In this document: positions 12,819 through 24,963 of the stretch, one piece after another | Layout: the number at the start of each line of letters is the position of its first letter | Numbering within the stretch: position 1 is the stretch's first letter | NCBI GenBank assembly: GCA_023512835.1 | Contig: CM042086.1 | Location: 4,131,799 to 4,195,798 of the forward strand | Reading direction: 5' to 3' | DNA length: 64,000 nucleotides | Origin: Taxillus chinensis | Lineage: Eukaryota; Streptophyta; Magnoliopsida; Santalales; Loranthaceae | Made by a program: the position numbers and the translations under genes | The notes under the pieces: generated by a model | Seen by the model: only the letters and a program-made list of their open reading frames with translations | Database searches by the model: none | Told to the model about the DNA's origin: nothing

Positions 12819-13028
12819 AGTGTATTGCCTCTCCTCTTAAGCACAAATCCCTCAAGCCACACCACGAAATTCCCTCTCAAAACACTCCCTTAAGCCCTCT
12901 TAACACCCCAAATACTCTACTCAAATCCTCTTTTGCTTTTGGTACTTACCAAGCGTCGAAGTTCTACGAAAGGTAATACTTAAGATTTTGAAATTTTGAA
13001 GTTACTTCTTATTTATTATGTAGATCTA

Positions 13029-13172
13029 TATGGTTGGTTTTACCACCTCATATATACTATATTCATGGTTGGTTTTACCACCTTACATATGTTATTTATA
13101 TGATTGGTTGTACCACCTCGTATATATACATACATGGTTGGCCTTGCCACCTCATATATATTATATATACAT
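13029..13172 (+). repeat. Short tandem repeat in the solo LTR
   Basis: About four diverged copies of a 30-40-bp unit are present, each containing ATGGTTGGTTTTACCACCT followed by an AT-rich spacer. Confidence 0.75.
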
Positions 13173-15330
13173 GTGTAATTATTTTAAATTATAGTATTTT
13201 ATCATAGCGTTGTCATTCTATAATTCAAGTGAAAAGATGAGAATATTAACTTATGTTTTTATTTTTATTTTAAGGTTCTAGATATCGGAAGATTGTAAGG
13301 AACGACTTCCAAAATGAATTCCCCGACAATCGCCCTTCTTTTTCTCGTGCCCCAATTGTTAATGCTTGAACCTCACAACTATCCCCATCCTTATCTCCTC
13401 CTAATCGTCCCTTTAGACCCGTGTCTAATATCCCCTCATGGTTAAGGTGGAAGACACATAGGAAAAATAAGCTTATCGAACGTCTTTTCCGTTCACCCAA
13501 TACAAGAAGTAAATCTTATTCAAAAACTCTCAAGGCATATAACCTAGTTAGTGCACAACTCAAGGCTTATGATGCATGAGATCGAAATAGGATATGGAAC
13601 AGCAATAGAAGTGAGAGCCCAAATTAATATTCAACCCCACAAGCACGGTATGCCTATTAAAAGATATAAGTTAAAGTATGATATATATATATATATATAT
13701 ATATAAAAGGAGATATGTGTGATATTGAACTTTTCAAGCATTAATGCTAATTTAGTGTTTTGATATTTTTAAGGTTTAGAACGCGGAGAACGACAAGCGA
13801 TCGTAAGGGTTTCTTATCCTCTTTTTCTTTTTCATTATAGTCTATATTTCGTAAGGGTTTTTTCTCATCCCCCTTTTATTTTTCATTATAATCTATATTT
13901 CATTATTATTGTAAGGGACTTTTTATCTTGTTTTATTTGGAATTATTATTGTAAGAGTTTTATGTTTCTTATTTTTCTAATTCCATTGTTGAGAAGATTA
14001 GATTAGTCTCTTTTTAATCTCTCTCTCGGTAATCTATGCTATTGATTGGGGTAGATAACCATTTTGATATTCATGGTTATCCTTGTTAACTTTGAATGTT
14101 TTATTGAAATTCTATGTGATGCCTCATGTTATAGATGTTAAAGTTGTTATAACCTCTTATGTTTGGACAAAGTAAGTTTATGATGGGTGGTTCCAGAAAG
14201 ACCTCCAATGCATTGGGTAAAGAACATCATCGAAGAGTGTCAATCCAGTTGATAATATGTTATGTTATGATATGGTATCTGGGTAGTTAACCTGGATCAT
14301 GATGTTATGATACGATGTTCAAACATAATCTTCCATGTTATGATTTTCTTGTGAAATGTTGATCATGTATGATGTGTAAATATTATATTTCCTATGTTCG
14401 ATATCTTCATGATTTTTTCCTTACCCACTTATGTTTACCCTTACTGGGCTATTTGAGCTCACCCTTTTTTTTATGATTTCTTTTCCAACCCCAGGTAATT
14501 AAGGGATGGAGAAACTAGGATAAGGAGTCGAGAAGTGCTTGGAAATAAAGTTGTGTGAAAATTTAAAGATTTATTAAGTTGTTTGCTCGTGTGCTTTGTT
14601 ATGTAATAATGGGTTATGGATACTTAGTCTCTAAACCCCTAAACCTTAAAGATCTTGGATTGAAATTTGTAATAATGAATGGTTTGTTTGATTAAATAAG
14701 TAATAGTTTGAAATTTATATAAAATTTGTATATTCATTTTTCACTAACGCACCCGGTTTGGAGGTTCAAATTTGGGGCGTTACAGACGGTGTCACCGGGT
14801 GACGGCGACGAGCTTCTGCGACAACTGACGGCGATGGGTGTCGTCCTTCGGTCCTTCCTCGGTGATTCGATTCCTCTCCTCTCTCTCCGTGTGATCTAGC
14901 ATTTTGGCATGACAACCGGGGTCGACGTGACTATGGATCCGCCAACATCGGCGTCAACTCCTCTCCTTCTCCTCTCCCGTCCTGTCGTCCGACCGTCCTG
15001 TACCCATCAGGCCATTTGCGGATCTGCAGTTTAGCCCCTGTGTTTGCAATCTCTTTACCTTCTCCTCTCCTAGTGTCCCGTCCAATACGAAGTCGTTGCG
15101 TTCCTTTAAAAAATTGAGAACCTTACTATATTTGCTTTGTTGGTCCGCAGACTGGTTCGGTCCGTATGCGGACCGATCTGGACCGGATCGGACCAACTTA
15201 TTTTTGGTCCGTATAAAATGCGGGCCTAAACGGGTTAGCCCGTTTAAGCCCCCGCATAACGTACTGGACCGGACCGGACCAGACCGTTTTACATTCCTAA
15301 TTTTAGGAAACATAATGTAAATGGTTTTTT

Positions 15331-15552
15331 GATAATTTATATACTTTTTTCCTAAATTATAAAAAAATTTAATTATACGAAACCAATAATTCTCTTATTG
15401 ATTAGGATCATAGAGTCTGTTATAGAAAAGTATAATAGAAAATACAATAGTTTTATTAATTATATGTTGCCCATTTCTAGAACTATTCAATGAGGTAGGG
15501 TGAAATACTTATAAATATGGTGATAAAACCATATGCCCACGAGATATAGTTA
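15331..15552. other. AT-rich spacer
   Basis: No gene or clear repeat border is seen between the hAT/MITE complex and the next MITE. Confidence 0.5.
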
Positions 15553-15946
15553 GAGCATTCACATCAGCTCCTTCAAAAATATATTTTCTTTAAAATTTAA
15601 AGAAAGTTTTAAATTTTAGATAAAAAAATATCTTATAAAGTCATTAAAACTCTAAAATTTAAAGAATAAAAATTGAGATTGGAGAGAAAATTTCCATATT
15701 TGGAGGATCACTATTCATCCTCCAAATATTTTTTATTATATTTCCTGATATAGGTGCACTTTTGATTAGTTATAATAAATGAAAGAGATAAAAAAATAGT
15801 AAATAAAAACTAAAAAAATATAATTTTTAAAAATAAATATAGAAATGGAGAATGAGATGTAAATGATAAATAAAATATATTAAATAGTATATTATTCACC
15901 CCCTTAAATGGTATAAATGAAGATTATAAAGCTAGTGTGGATGCTC
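15553..15946. mobile_element. PIF/Harbinger (Tourist)-like MITE
   Basis: This 394-bp element has inverted ends GAGCATTCACATCAGCT and GAGCATCCACACTAGCT (reverse complement of the right end). It is flanked by TTA at 15550-15552 and 15947-15949, the 3-bp duplication used by PIF/Harbinger elements. The interior is AT-rich and non-coding. Confidence 0.8.
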
Positions 15947-16772
15947 TTATAGATTTAAAATTCTCCTCCTAAGGGTTTTATAGGTAAGAGTGAAAATGAC
16001 TTGAGGGATATTATTATAAAATAAATTAAAAATGATCTCATATAAATAGTCTTTTAATTCTGTTACATACATAACAGCTTCTCAACCATCTTTTATAAAT
16101 TTAGATATTTAAACTACTTCTTGCTTCCTTATATAAATATATATCACAATAGATTTTCTAAATCACTATTTATATTATTTAAATAATATTTGTATATTTT
16201 TTTTATTTAATAATATTTTTTTTATAATTTAATATGAAATAAAAATAAATATTATAAGATGAAAGAGAAATATAAGAATTTTTTTATATAATTTAATAAT
16301 TATATTTTTTAATATATTAAAAATACTGTATAAATATTATAAAAAAATAAGTAGAAGATATCTTTAAATAATTTTATAAATTTTTAATTCTTTTTATTTA
16401 AATATAATAAAACAAACCCTATAAGTGTAATGACTGTACTCTATCCACGTCTCCCGTGCCATGCAATTTTCCGATACGTTTTAAGATGTGTTTGTGTACT
16501 CCAAGGTGGTTGGTTGGGTTGTCTGATATTAATTTGAGGTGAGCACGGTTTTGTAATATCCTCATAACACAGGGGTATCCGTGTAGTTTTGTAACACAGC
16601 AGCGAGGGGTATCCAATGCTCTCGTACAATACTCGTCCCCTGTTTGGCTCTCTGACACCGTCCTTTTTCTCGTAAATTGTATCACACACGACTCCCGCAA
16701 TCAGGACATAATTGAAAGCTCTCTCGCCTCCGTCTCCCCTCATAAAAGCTTCGCCGTTTCTGTTCAATCCTG

Positions 16773-16819
<47 letters not shown>

Positions 16820-16987
16820 CGCACGCACGCACTCACTCGCTACTTACCACATCCACTATCAAAATAGTACACCAGCATCGCCGATTCATCAAACCCACAC
16901 ACACTACCAAAAAAAACAAAACGCTTTTCTTTCTATCTTTACCATTTCTCTTTCTCATACCTGCTTTGCATACTGGCTTTCCCAACA
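15947..16987. other. Upstream region and leader of MAKR2
   Basis: AT-rich DNA to about 16430 has no gene. The probable promoter and 5' leader of the MAKR2-type gene follow. CATAAAAG at 16741-16748 could serve as TATA box, just before the CT repeat. ORFs on the minus strand here reflect the CT repeat and chance. Confidence 0.45.
16774..16816 (+). repeat. CT microsatellite in the MAKR2 leader
   Basis: About 21 CT units lie 170 bases upstream of the start codon. It is a pyrimidine-rich leader element typical of plant promoters. Confidence 0.9.
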
Positions 16988-18254
16988 ATGGAGAGCTTCA
17001 GCTTGCTTAAGTACTGGAAAGCCCTCGCACCCGGTGGCGCGAACGCCCGCTCAGCTCCCGGAACCGACACAGGCACCGCAGGAAGTGGAAACAACCGGGC
17101 AGCGGAAACCGACGACGAAGGCGACGATGGAGGACCGTTCATCGACCTGGAGTTTGCAGTTCCCGACGAGAATGAAGCTGATGAAGAAGACGACGAGGAT
17201 GATGAGGACGACGATGGAAGCGCAAACGTCGTCGTGTCCGACTGTACGGACGGGGAGGAGAGGGAGGTGCGATTGGGTCTTTCCTCTGATGCCAAGGACG
17301 AGGACCTTTTCATCAATGGCTGCAGTCTCGTCCCTCTGGACTCCAACTCCAAGCACCAGTTGATTCCCGTCTCGCTGCTCAAATCGGCCACCAAGCTTCG
17401 AATCTTCATGTTGCGGTTCAAAAAATCTAAGACCGTCGCGTCGGCGAACAAGGCGGATTCCAACGGATCTGCGCCCAAATCGGACGGGGAGGAAGTAGGA
17501 GAGAAACAGAAGACTAGAAAGGAACTGAGTGGAGGCGGAGGCGGGTTTTTCACAGTAAAATTCAAGGTAGAAGAAGTCCCCATCGTGTCTCTGTTCACCA
17601 GAGACAACAGCTCCAAGAAGCAGAGCGTGGCCGTCACGGCCACCGAGGAATCGGCTTCCGACGACAAGAGATCCATGCAGAAGTACTTTAGGATGGTGAA
17701 GCCTCTCGGCGAGAAGCTACGGTTCTCGGGGCAGCTCAAAGGTGCAGAAGCGACGGGAAAGAACGAGTCAGAGTCGGAGGTTTGCGGGTCGGCGACAGCG
17801 ACAGCGACGGCGGTTGAGAATGCGAAGAGTGTAAAGCATGGGAACATCCAGGCGGGTCTGCGCGTGGTGTATAAGCACTTGGGGAAGAGCCGTTCGGCGT
17901 CGTCGGCTGCTGCGACGCCAGTCTCCACGGCGGCGGTAGCGGCTCCGTCTCGAAGGAGAGACGATTCGCTTCTGGAACAGCAAGATGGCATACAGAGCGC
18001 CATCCTTCACTGCAAGAGGTCCTTCAATGGCTCTAGAGGTTTCCTACGCTTTTTTTTTTTACTCAACTCTTTCTGCGTGTAGGTGTATGTGTATCAATCA
18101 GATTTGGTATCCTCAAAGTTTGGTTTTTGCAGATTCTGCGAGCGGTACTAATGCTCTGCTTTCAAGGTCCTCGAGCGATCCGTCCCATGGAAAATCAACG
18201 GAACTGGAGAGGGATTCTTCAGAAGAAACTAGCAGTAGGCCTGCTACGAACTGA
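16988..18254 (+). CDS. MAKR2: Probable membrane-associated kinase regulator, MAKR2 type (2 exons)
   Basis: Predicted 390-residue MAKR protein; exons 16988-18038 and 18133-18254, joined in phase 1 across a 94-bp GT/AG intron. MAKR proteins are BKI1-related, largely disordered regulators that sit on the inner plasma membrane by basic patches and act with receptor kinases (brassinosteroid, auxin and CLE signalling). Visible landmarks are N-terminal MESFSLLKYWK, GPFIDLEFAVPD (residues 49-60) before an acidic tract (61-76), a basic segment RIFMLRFKKSKT (138-149), and the conserved C-terminal block SLLEQQDGIQSAILHCKRSF (327-346). Exon 2 supplies ALLSRSSSDPSHGKS, another family signature and likely phosphorylation region. 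The start is the first ATG after the leader. The symbol is supported by position next to RTNLB3- and DAA1-type genes. The long antisense ORF here is Ser-rich and rejected. Confidence 0.9.
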
Positions 18255-19379
18255 ACTGAAGACGGAGACATCTGAGCTCCAGAAAAATTAGTAGGCGGGA
18301 AAATGGTTCATCATCCCTCATCACTCAACAACCATGGCTCGTGATGGGAAATGAGATCCTTGTAAAGTTTTTAGGAGCGTTTAATTGTTAGTAGTGTAAT
18401 GAAAACAATGGAGTCCTTGTATCTGCGCTCTGGGTTTTTTTTTTTTTTTTTTTGGTTTCTTTCTTCTCTTGTGAATTTTGTCTTGTTAAAGAATATGCTT
18501 GCAGAAGTGTTGGGAAATCTGTCTTCGACGCTTTTCAATTCTCACTTAAAATGTTCGCTTTCATAGAGAGCATGGACCATTGTTAGAACTTGGGAGAAAA
18601 AAATATTGTGAATTGAAAAATAATTTCAGGAGCAACACAATATAAAAAGATGAATATTAATCTACATGGATTTACCCCTGGCAAGGCCTCTCCGTCTTCC
18701 TTATTATAAAGTTAAAGCAGATTCAGATCGGATCCTCAATTCGTGTGTCTTGATGTTTATCTGAAATAGGTCCACACCGCACCAGTAAAGCTCATGCATG
18801 CAAAACCTGTTTTTGACCAAACTCCAATTAATGATTCATGTTGGGGCTATATCAGAAATGCCAAGGCCAGACGAGACAAACCCACTTTTATGGCATATCT
18901 TTGGTAGTCGTTTCTTTTGACTAATATTAATCATAACAGTTTGGAAAAGACGCAAAGAATGAGATTGTTTTAATCATAACAATAATTAAAATGTTTTTGT
19001 TTGTTTGTTTATTAAACTTTTATCAGCATCGGTCTGATATTTGCTAAACAAGCATCAGATGGAAAAAAGAGGATCGTGTGGGGTCTTTAGAATTAGGGTC
19101 CAGCCAAGAGCACGTACTGCAGATACATGTGGCTGTTGGTTCCCGATTTGGATCAATCTAGCTATCTACCGTGTATATCCTCCTAAAGAGTGAAAAATAA
19201 ATAAAATGTAGGCCAGGGGAAACATATTTACAACATTTTCTGTTGATAGTTGAAATTTTCCATTACTACCTTTTCCCTTAAATTTGTAATTATTTACAGG
19301 GGGAAAATGTATTGTGATTTATTTCATGCATGTTCGACTTTGTTAACAGGAAATAAATATTACAAAGTTTAATTATATA
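18255..19379. other. MAKR2 3' flank and spacer
   Basis: The 3' untranslated region of the MAKR2-type gene probably ends within 18255-18560. The remainder is spacer, and no coding sequence or repeat border is seen. Confidence 0.5.
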
Positions 19380-19600
19380 TATATATAATGATAAAGTGAA
19401 AAAGAGTGTAAAGATATATCGCGGTTTCATCTAAGTGTAATACTATAGACTCTAATAAGCATTGTAATAAATGAATAAAATGAAACTGCGGGCCTAAATG
19501 TAATTTCGTTTAATTGTAGCATGTACTGTACTATATGAACAATTAAATGAAACTATGATATATGCTGTTTGATTATGATCGTAATCGCAATGTTTATTAC

Positions 19601-19603
<3 letters not shown>

Positions 19604-19652
<49 letters not shown>
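19604..19652 (+). repeat. TA microsatellite
   Basis: About 24 TA units directly precede the foldback MITE. Confidence 0.95.
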
Positions 19653-19655
<3 letters not shown>

Positions 19656-19978
19656 TAATGCTAATTTGAAAAGGTGTACAATTATCTAAAGATGAATAAA
19701 ATTAATATAAACCGTCAGATTTCGTTTAATTTTAATCTAACAGTTCAAAATAATTATAATTAATTAGTTTTTATAAATATCATCCATTGTAAATACAAAC
19801 CCTATCCTATATAGATGTGCCACATCTCTAATCAATTATAATTACAATAGATGATATTTATAAAAACTAATTAATTATAATTATTTTAAACCATTAGATC
19901 AAAATTAAACAAAATCTGACGGTTCATATTAATTTTGTTCATCTTAAGATAGTTGCTCACCTTTTCAAGTTAGCATTA
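19656..19978. mobile_element. Foldback MITE with about 130-bp inverted arms
   Basis: The left arm starts TAATGCTAATTTGAAAAGGT; the right end, reverse-complemented, starts TAATGCTAACTTGAAAAGGT. The arms continue to pair through AAACCGTCAGATTT and ATAAATATCATC, leaving a short loop near 19790-19845. There is no coding content. The target duplication is obscured by the flanking TA tracts. Confidence 0.8.
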
Positions 19979-20284
19979 CCCTATATATATATAATGCTAA
20001 AGAGAAAAAAATTACCTTGAAAGTGTAATCATAATTGATAGGTTCAAATCACAAAGTGTAATGTAGCAGGTACTATACCAAATGGATATAATAAAACCGA
20101 CCATGGCGGCTCGTTATTTTATTTAATTATAATAGATACTGTGTATCAGATGAACAGTTAAATAAAACTGTGATATATACACATTACTATCGCAATTATA
20201 TTTATTAAACTCTTTTTTTTCATTGTATATGATGAGAGAGTGTTTATATATACGATAATTAACTTGGACTAGATAAAATAATCA

Positions 20285-20785
20285 GATACATGTGATAGAC
20301 TGCTTGAATATCGTATTCTCAAATATTAATACTCAAAAACACGATACTCAAAGTTTTCCTTAACTGGAGCAAAAGTAGGCCAAGGGGCAAACCAGAGGCG
20401 TCAAGAGGGAGCTCCCTTCACCTGACACTTACAGCCAAGGCTGCGCGCCCACAGAGGTGCAAGCACCGATGTGCTGGGTACCGACAGGTGCAAAGACACC
20501 CATACTCCGGGGAATTCTCCCGGTGAAAAGCCTAGTTGTGGGGGTGAAAGGCCCAGTGCCTTATTGGGGCGCTGAGAACCAAGCCACGCCGGAATCCGCA
20601 AAGGAAAGAGCCGGCGTCCACCAACACTACCCAGGCTCCATAGGCGTGTCCCTTATGAGGACAAGCCCTACCTGGAGAGGCGTCAGCTCGTGGACTGTGC
20701 TCGAATGTTGTATTTTTGAGTATTTATTGTATTTAAAGACACAAGCAGAAATAATTTTTAAGCAATCTATCACGTATGTCCTGTG
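20285..20785. mobile_element. Terminal-inverted-repeat element with a GC-rich core
   Basis: Inverted ends are visible: ACATGTGATAGACTGCTT on the left and ACATACGTGATAGATTGCTT (reverse complement of the right). A second inverted pair, AATACTCAAAAACACGA and AATACTCAAAAATACAA, lies inside them. The core (about 20370-20700) is markedly GC-rich compared with the AT-rich surroundings. I cannot assign the core to a gene family; ORFs across it are short. A small non-autonomous DNA element that captured foreign sequence (Pack-MULE-like) is one possibility. Confidence 0.5.
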
Positions 20786-21477
20786 ATTTTAACTGGTAAT
20801 TTTTTGTCATCTAATATCATCATTAGTGTGTATAACTGATATATACTCTATCTTGTGGCATCAGACCTCATTCATGTGTGGGAATGATGGTCTCATGTTG
20901 TTGTTCATATTGACTTGTTCAACCAAATTGTTCTTTTAATATTCACAACATCAAATCCTGGGCAAGCTGAAACAACATGAAGTCAAAAATTAATTTTATT
21001 TGAGATCATCATCTTGATTTAGTGTTGGAATCACTATATTGGACCAAAGATGAGATTGTTGTAATTTACTAATCAATGGGTTGTTGAAAAAATTAATGCT
21101 GAAATGAGTCATAGCTGATTAAAATTTTAGTTTTTGGATCAAATTCAAGTTTTTAAAACATATATTATAGAATGTAAAGCATACTGTCACAATATGGTAT
21201 CACAAGACAAGTTTTATGTTATATTTTATTTGTATCTCATATGGAAATAAGAATAGTTAGTCTCATTATATATATTATATTAATCTATTTGTATTTCGGT
21301 GGTAGAAATGAAATAGCATTAAGATCTTAGTATAGAGCATTGTTATAGTTTAATATTTGTACTTATAAAACATTGATCCCCCCTTTGGTCCGAAATTTTA
21401 GCAAGTGTATATAATATTTTTTAAAATTAACCATCCACTCGCATTCCTAATTCACGTCAATTTAGATGTGATGTGTC
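20786..21477. other. AT-rich spacer
   Basis: Nothing recognised: no gene, no clear repeat. Confidence 0.5.
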
Positions 21478-21980
21478 TCATCTAATTGTTCCACTCCTGA
21501 TTTGGCAACTTGGCAATTTGGTAAGACAGGAAGCAAAGTCGTCGACACTGTCCTCCCTCCCCTGGACCCCCAAGCTGCCCAAGCTGCCAGGCGATAGAGA
21601 CGCAGTCACATAAATGCATACAGCGACGCCAACGAGACGTTGTCCTCCCTCCACTAAGCCCCAAGCCCCCAACTATCTTTCAGAATGTTAGAGACACCAC
21701 AGACGTGTTACGCATGCTAACATCAGCCTCCAGGACTAGGCTCCAATTAGGCTCAACCTTTGCACACACTATCAGCACTGCGCCAGCACCTCCAGGCTCC
21801 AACCGGCAGCCAGCCAGCCCTGTACCCAACCCTCCTCTCTCTTCTTCACGGCAGCGCAACGTGAGTTTGAGTTGTGACAAGTGACAAAGTCTCCAAGTCC
21901 AAGCGGCCCTCTTTTGATCACTTGTCGATAGGAACGTAAATATATTGCCCCCCCCCCTCATCTAATTCTGGCTCCGTCCC
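21478..21980. other. Unassigned GC-rich segment
   Basis: About 480 bases of GC-rich DNA stand out between AT-rich flanks. Both strands have short ORFs (largest 93 codons, minus) with no family I recognise. A C-tract followed by ctggctccgtcc at about 21947-21979 resembles a sequence often found at the edge of plant repeats. It is probably a transposon or gene relic. Confidence 0.35.
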
Positions 21981-24252
21981 TATTCTTGTGCTATTGATTT
22001 TCTTGTCTTTTCTTTGTCACATGGCTCTAATTGATTTACTTGCACTCTTAATCTTACTTAGATCATTACTCTCTCGCAGACAATTAATTATCACATGGGT
22101 TTGTAAGTTTGAAAGTCTAACCCTCTAACAATACTCTCCTATGATTGATTAAATATGTTATTAAATTCTTAAATAAATTACAAATGAAACTGATTTAATA
22201 AGTTTATTTATGTTTAATTAATTAATCAACAATTATAAATTACAAACAAATCACCAATTTTTTCATTCGTTAACCATGTGGAATAAAAAATAAATGAAAA
22301 TTTTACTATAAACTCAAATAATTAAATTAAGAGTAAATTAATTTTTATTTGTAAACTTCTAACCTAACATAAAATGATAAATTAATATTTTATAATTAAT
22401 TTTAAAATTTTAAAATTTTAAAATCATATATTTGAAATATAAGAAAGAATATTAATATTATTTTTGTGAATAATGTTCATGGTCTATAATGTTTAAATAA
22501 CCATAAATTTGATATTATGATAAATAAACATATAATTAAGACAAAATTATCATATTTTTATAAAAGTTGAAGTTTGTGTAGTGAGTTTATATTTACTGTA
22601 ATTATATATTGACAATACAATACAATTTTATTACTTAATAATAGTATATTATTATTTCTTATATTTCTTACAAAATACTATACAGGTAATAAAAAAATTA
22701 ATAATACAATATAATTGTACTATTTGTGCAGTATTTTTTATGTCGGTAACCATCATATCAATCGAGTCTCCATCAAACTAGGGATTTGAAATTGTAGTGT
22801 ACCATGTGATAATTCCTGATGGCGAATTGATGACCAGCGCTGAGATAGACAGAGAGTGAGTAGGGTTCTAAATAAATCGGGCTAAGATATTTAAATCGGG
22901 CTGCGATAGACAGAGAGTGAGTAGGATTCAAATTGAACATAAATCTTAAACTCTTAAACTATGATATTTACTAATGTTTATAAATACGATGGTAAAATCT
23001 TAAAAATTTATAAAAAGTATTCACACTCTAAATTTATCTAAAAATTATAATTAATTAACTATTATGTTATATTAATATTATTTAATATGTTTAAATAATA
23101 TTAATAATAAATAAAACATATAGTTTTATTTTTAAAATTATGTTTATTGAATTATATTTAATAAAATAATTTTCATACATATTAATTGATTTTTAATTTT
23201 TTATTAACAAATAATTTTCACGAAGATAAACAATATTTTCGAATGGTTTATGAATACTTGTTCACGAATATTTTCAAACATGTTTGTGAATATAATAATA
23301 ATATTCACGAATAATACTATTTCTTAACGAATAAATATAAACAATTTTTTACCGAGTTAGACATAAACTTGTTCATTAACGTTTAGTTCATTTGTATTTC
23401 TAAGACTGAGTGATAGATACTGATTTGTTTTCCTGTTTTATATTTTATGTGATAGAGATTTAAAAATAAAAGTAATAAAATATTATTTGTATCGTTTTTT
23501 GCATTAAAAATAAATATAAGTTTTAGTTGTTTTTACTTTATTTATTTTTATATTCAAAAATAACTATAATTTTTTGATAACAAAAAAAAAGTTAAATAAA
23601 CATGTTCTAAAATCCTATTTCACAATATGATTTTATTTCTAAAAATACAGGTTGATCAATAAAGTGTTTATTATACATATTTTTTTGAATAAAGTGCTAT
23701 TTTATTTAAAGTAGAATTAAAATTTTTAAAATTTTAGAACGGTGCCACCATATTATATTTTTTTATTGATTTTTAAAAGACTCAATTTTAAAAATCTATT
23801 CCTTTTAAAATTTATTTTCTCACATGACAAACAAAAATTATTTAACATGACCTACGAAGGCGTGGTTCATATTAAAAATAATATTAATGATTCGCAGGAG
23901 CATACATTGTTAGTCATTTCAATTGTTAAATTGGAAATTTGTAGTACATGAAAATGTATAATTTCAAATATCATGAAAGATAGCATATATAACAAGATAT
24001 TTGTGTATTTTTTACCCAATTCTCAAATTAATAAAGGTATCGAGTCTATCACTACCCTAGATATATTGCTTCAATTTTGTTAGTAATAACAACTTTGTCC
24101 TCAATTTTAAACTCTTAATTTTGGATCAATTTACCTAAAATTTAAGATATATATATATATATATATTAATTTTACACATATATAGAGAGAGTATTAAAAT
24201 TAATTATTAATATGATTTAATGTTTTAAAATATTTGCATGGAACATGCTACT
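21981..24252. other. AT-rich spacer with hAT-like relic
   Basis: No gene is seen. A 22-base stretch (gacagagagtgagtag with flanks) is repeated at about 22850 and 22910. At about 23220-23400 there are several short TTCACGAAT / GTTCACGAA-type motifs in both orientations, as in the subterminal regions of hAT elements, so a decayed hAT end is likely there. Confidence 0.4.
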
Positions 24253-24260
24253 AATTAAAA

Positions 24261-24955
24261 TTAGGGATGCTACCCGTCATACCGGGGGTGGGGTATACTT
24301 ATTACCATACCCCGCTCCCGCCTAGGCGGATAATGAAATTTTAAAATTTTATCCTGTCTCATGTGTAAGCGGGTGGGGTATCCCGTCCTATGGCAGAGAG
24401 GCTTCATTTGCCCGCTACCCGCTACTGGCTTTTATTGATCTTTATCTTAAAACAACTTTGCCTTTTAGAGGCTCCACTACGCGGTTGACAAGAGTAATTC
24501 GGAGCCTATCGATGGCAAAATCAACCAATTACAACTTTTCCATTCCTCGCTTAGGCGGATATTAAATTTTAAGATTGTATATTGTTCCATATGTAAGTGG
24601 GACAGGATTATATCAATAATTTTGACTTAAATCAAAATTCTACATCATTTTTAACCAAAAAATTATCAAAAATAATTTAAATTTAAATAATAAATATCAT
24701 TCAAAAATATCAAAAATCATAAACAATAGTTAAATAATAATATTTAAAATATTATAAAATTATAAATAAATATTATTAAAATTAGGCGGGATGAGGACAG
24801 AGCGGGTTATCCCGCTATCTATTACCGCTTCTCATTCCTACCTGAGGTGAGATGTCAAGTTTAAAAATCGCAATCCACTTTTGTCCGAGGGATTACCCAT
24901 CCCGTATAACAGGGTTGGAGCAAATAGCAAGTGTAAGTATCCATTGCCCATCATT
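24261..24955. mobile_element. Non-autonomous hAT-like element
   Basis: The 695-bp segment is flanked by the perfect 8-bp duplication AATTAAAA (24253-24260 and 24956-24963). It begins TTAGGGATGCTACCCG and ends in GGGCAATGG-type sequence on the opposite strand, with GC-rich GGGTAT/CCCGC subterminal motifs. The inverted ends are weakly conserved. It has no transposase. Confidence 0.7.
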
Positions 24956-24963
24956 AATTAAAA

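Larger units (their letters stand above)
11402..14784 (+). mobile_element. Solo-LTR-like insertion nested in the hAT
   Basis: The segment starts TGTAAGACCCG, ends GGGGCGTTACA, and is flanked by the 5-bp duplication GACGG (11397-11401 and 14785-14789). TG...CA ends with a 5-bp duplication are the signature of an LTR retrotransposon. No second LTR, primer site, gag or pol was found inside 3.4 kb, and a TATA box lies mid-way, so a long solo LTR of Ty3/gypsy (Tekay-like) type is the best reading. An open stretch without an ATG runs to a stop at 11971 and is unexplained. A large non-autonomous element cannot be excluded. Confidence 0.7.
11085..15299. mobile_element. Non-autonomous hAT element with 8-bp target duplication
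   Basis: The ends are imperfect inverted repeats, TAGGAGTGTAAAATGG at the left and TAGGAATGTAAAACGG (reverse complement of the right end). Both are flanked by the perfect 8-bp direct repeat ATTTTAGG at 11077-11084 and 15300-15307, the size typical of hAT. Subterminal regions are rich in GGTCCG/GGACC motifs, also usual for hAT. There is no transposase. Without the nested LTR-like insertion (11402-14784) the element is about 0.83 kb. Confidence 0.85.
10782..15330. mobile_element. MITE interrupted by a hAT element (tentative)
   Basis: The left arm starts GAGCATCTACATTTGG after TTA. The sequence just left of 11084 together with the sequence right of 15300 forms a diverged inverted partner (revcomp CCATTTACATTATGTT then CCTAAAATAGGG). 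The same GAGCAT end occurs in the clean MITE at 15553-15946. The hAT at 11085-15299 then sits inside the right arm. The right tip is eroded, so the outer boundary is approximate. Confidence 0.4.
19380..20225. repeat. Pair of diverged repeats flanking a MITE
   Basis: The segment at about 19380-19600 and the one at about 19990-20220 are related. Each contains a TTTAATT...(A/G)GATACTGT-like block, then GAACA(A/G)TTAAAT(G/A)AAACT and TGATATAT. They flank a TA microsatellite and a foldback MITE, so this may be one older element split by a younger one. Confidence 0.45.

Noticed and set aside
16939..18003. 354-codon minus-strand ORF antisense to MAKR2
   Set aside because: Very Ser/Ala-rich with no family likeness; it exists because the GC-rich sense gene lacks antisense stops. 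The sense strand has clear MAKR signatures and a proper intron.
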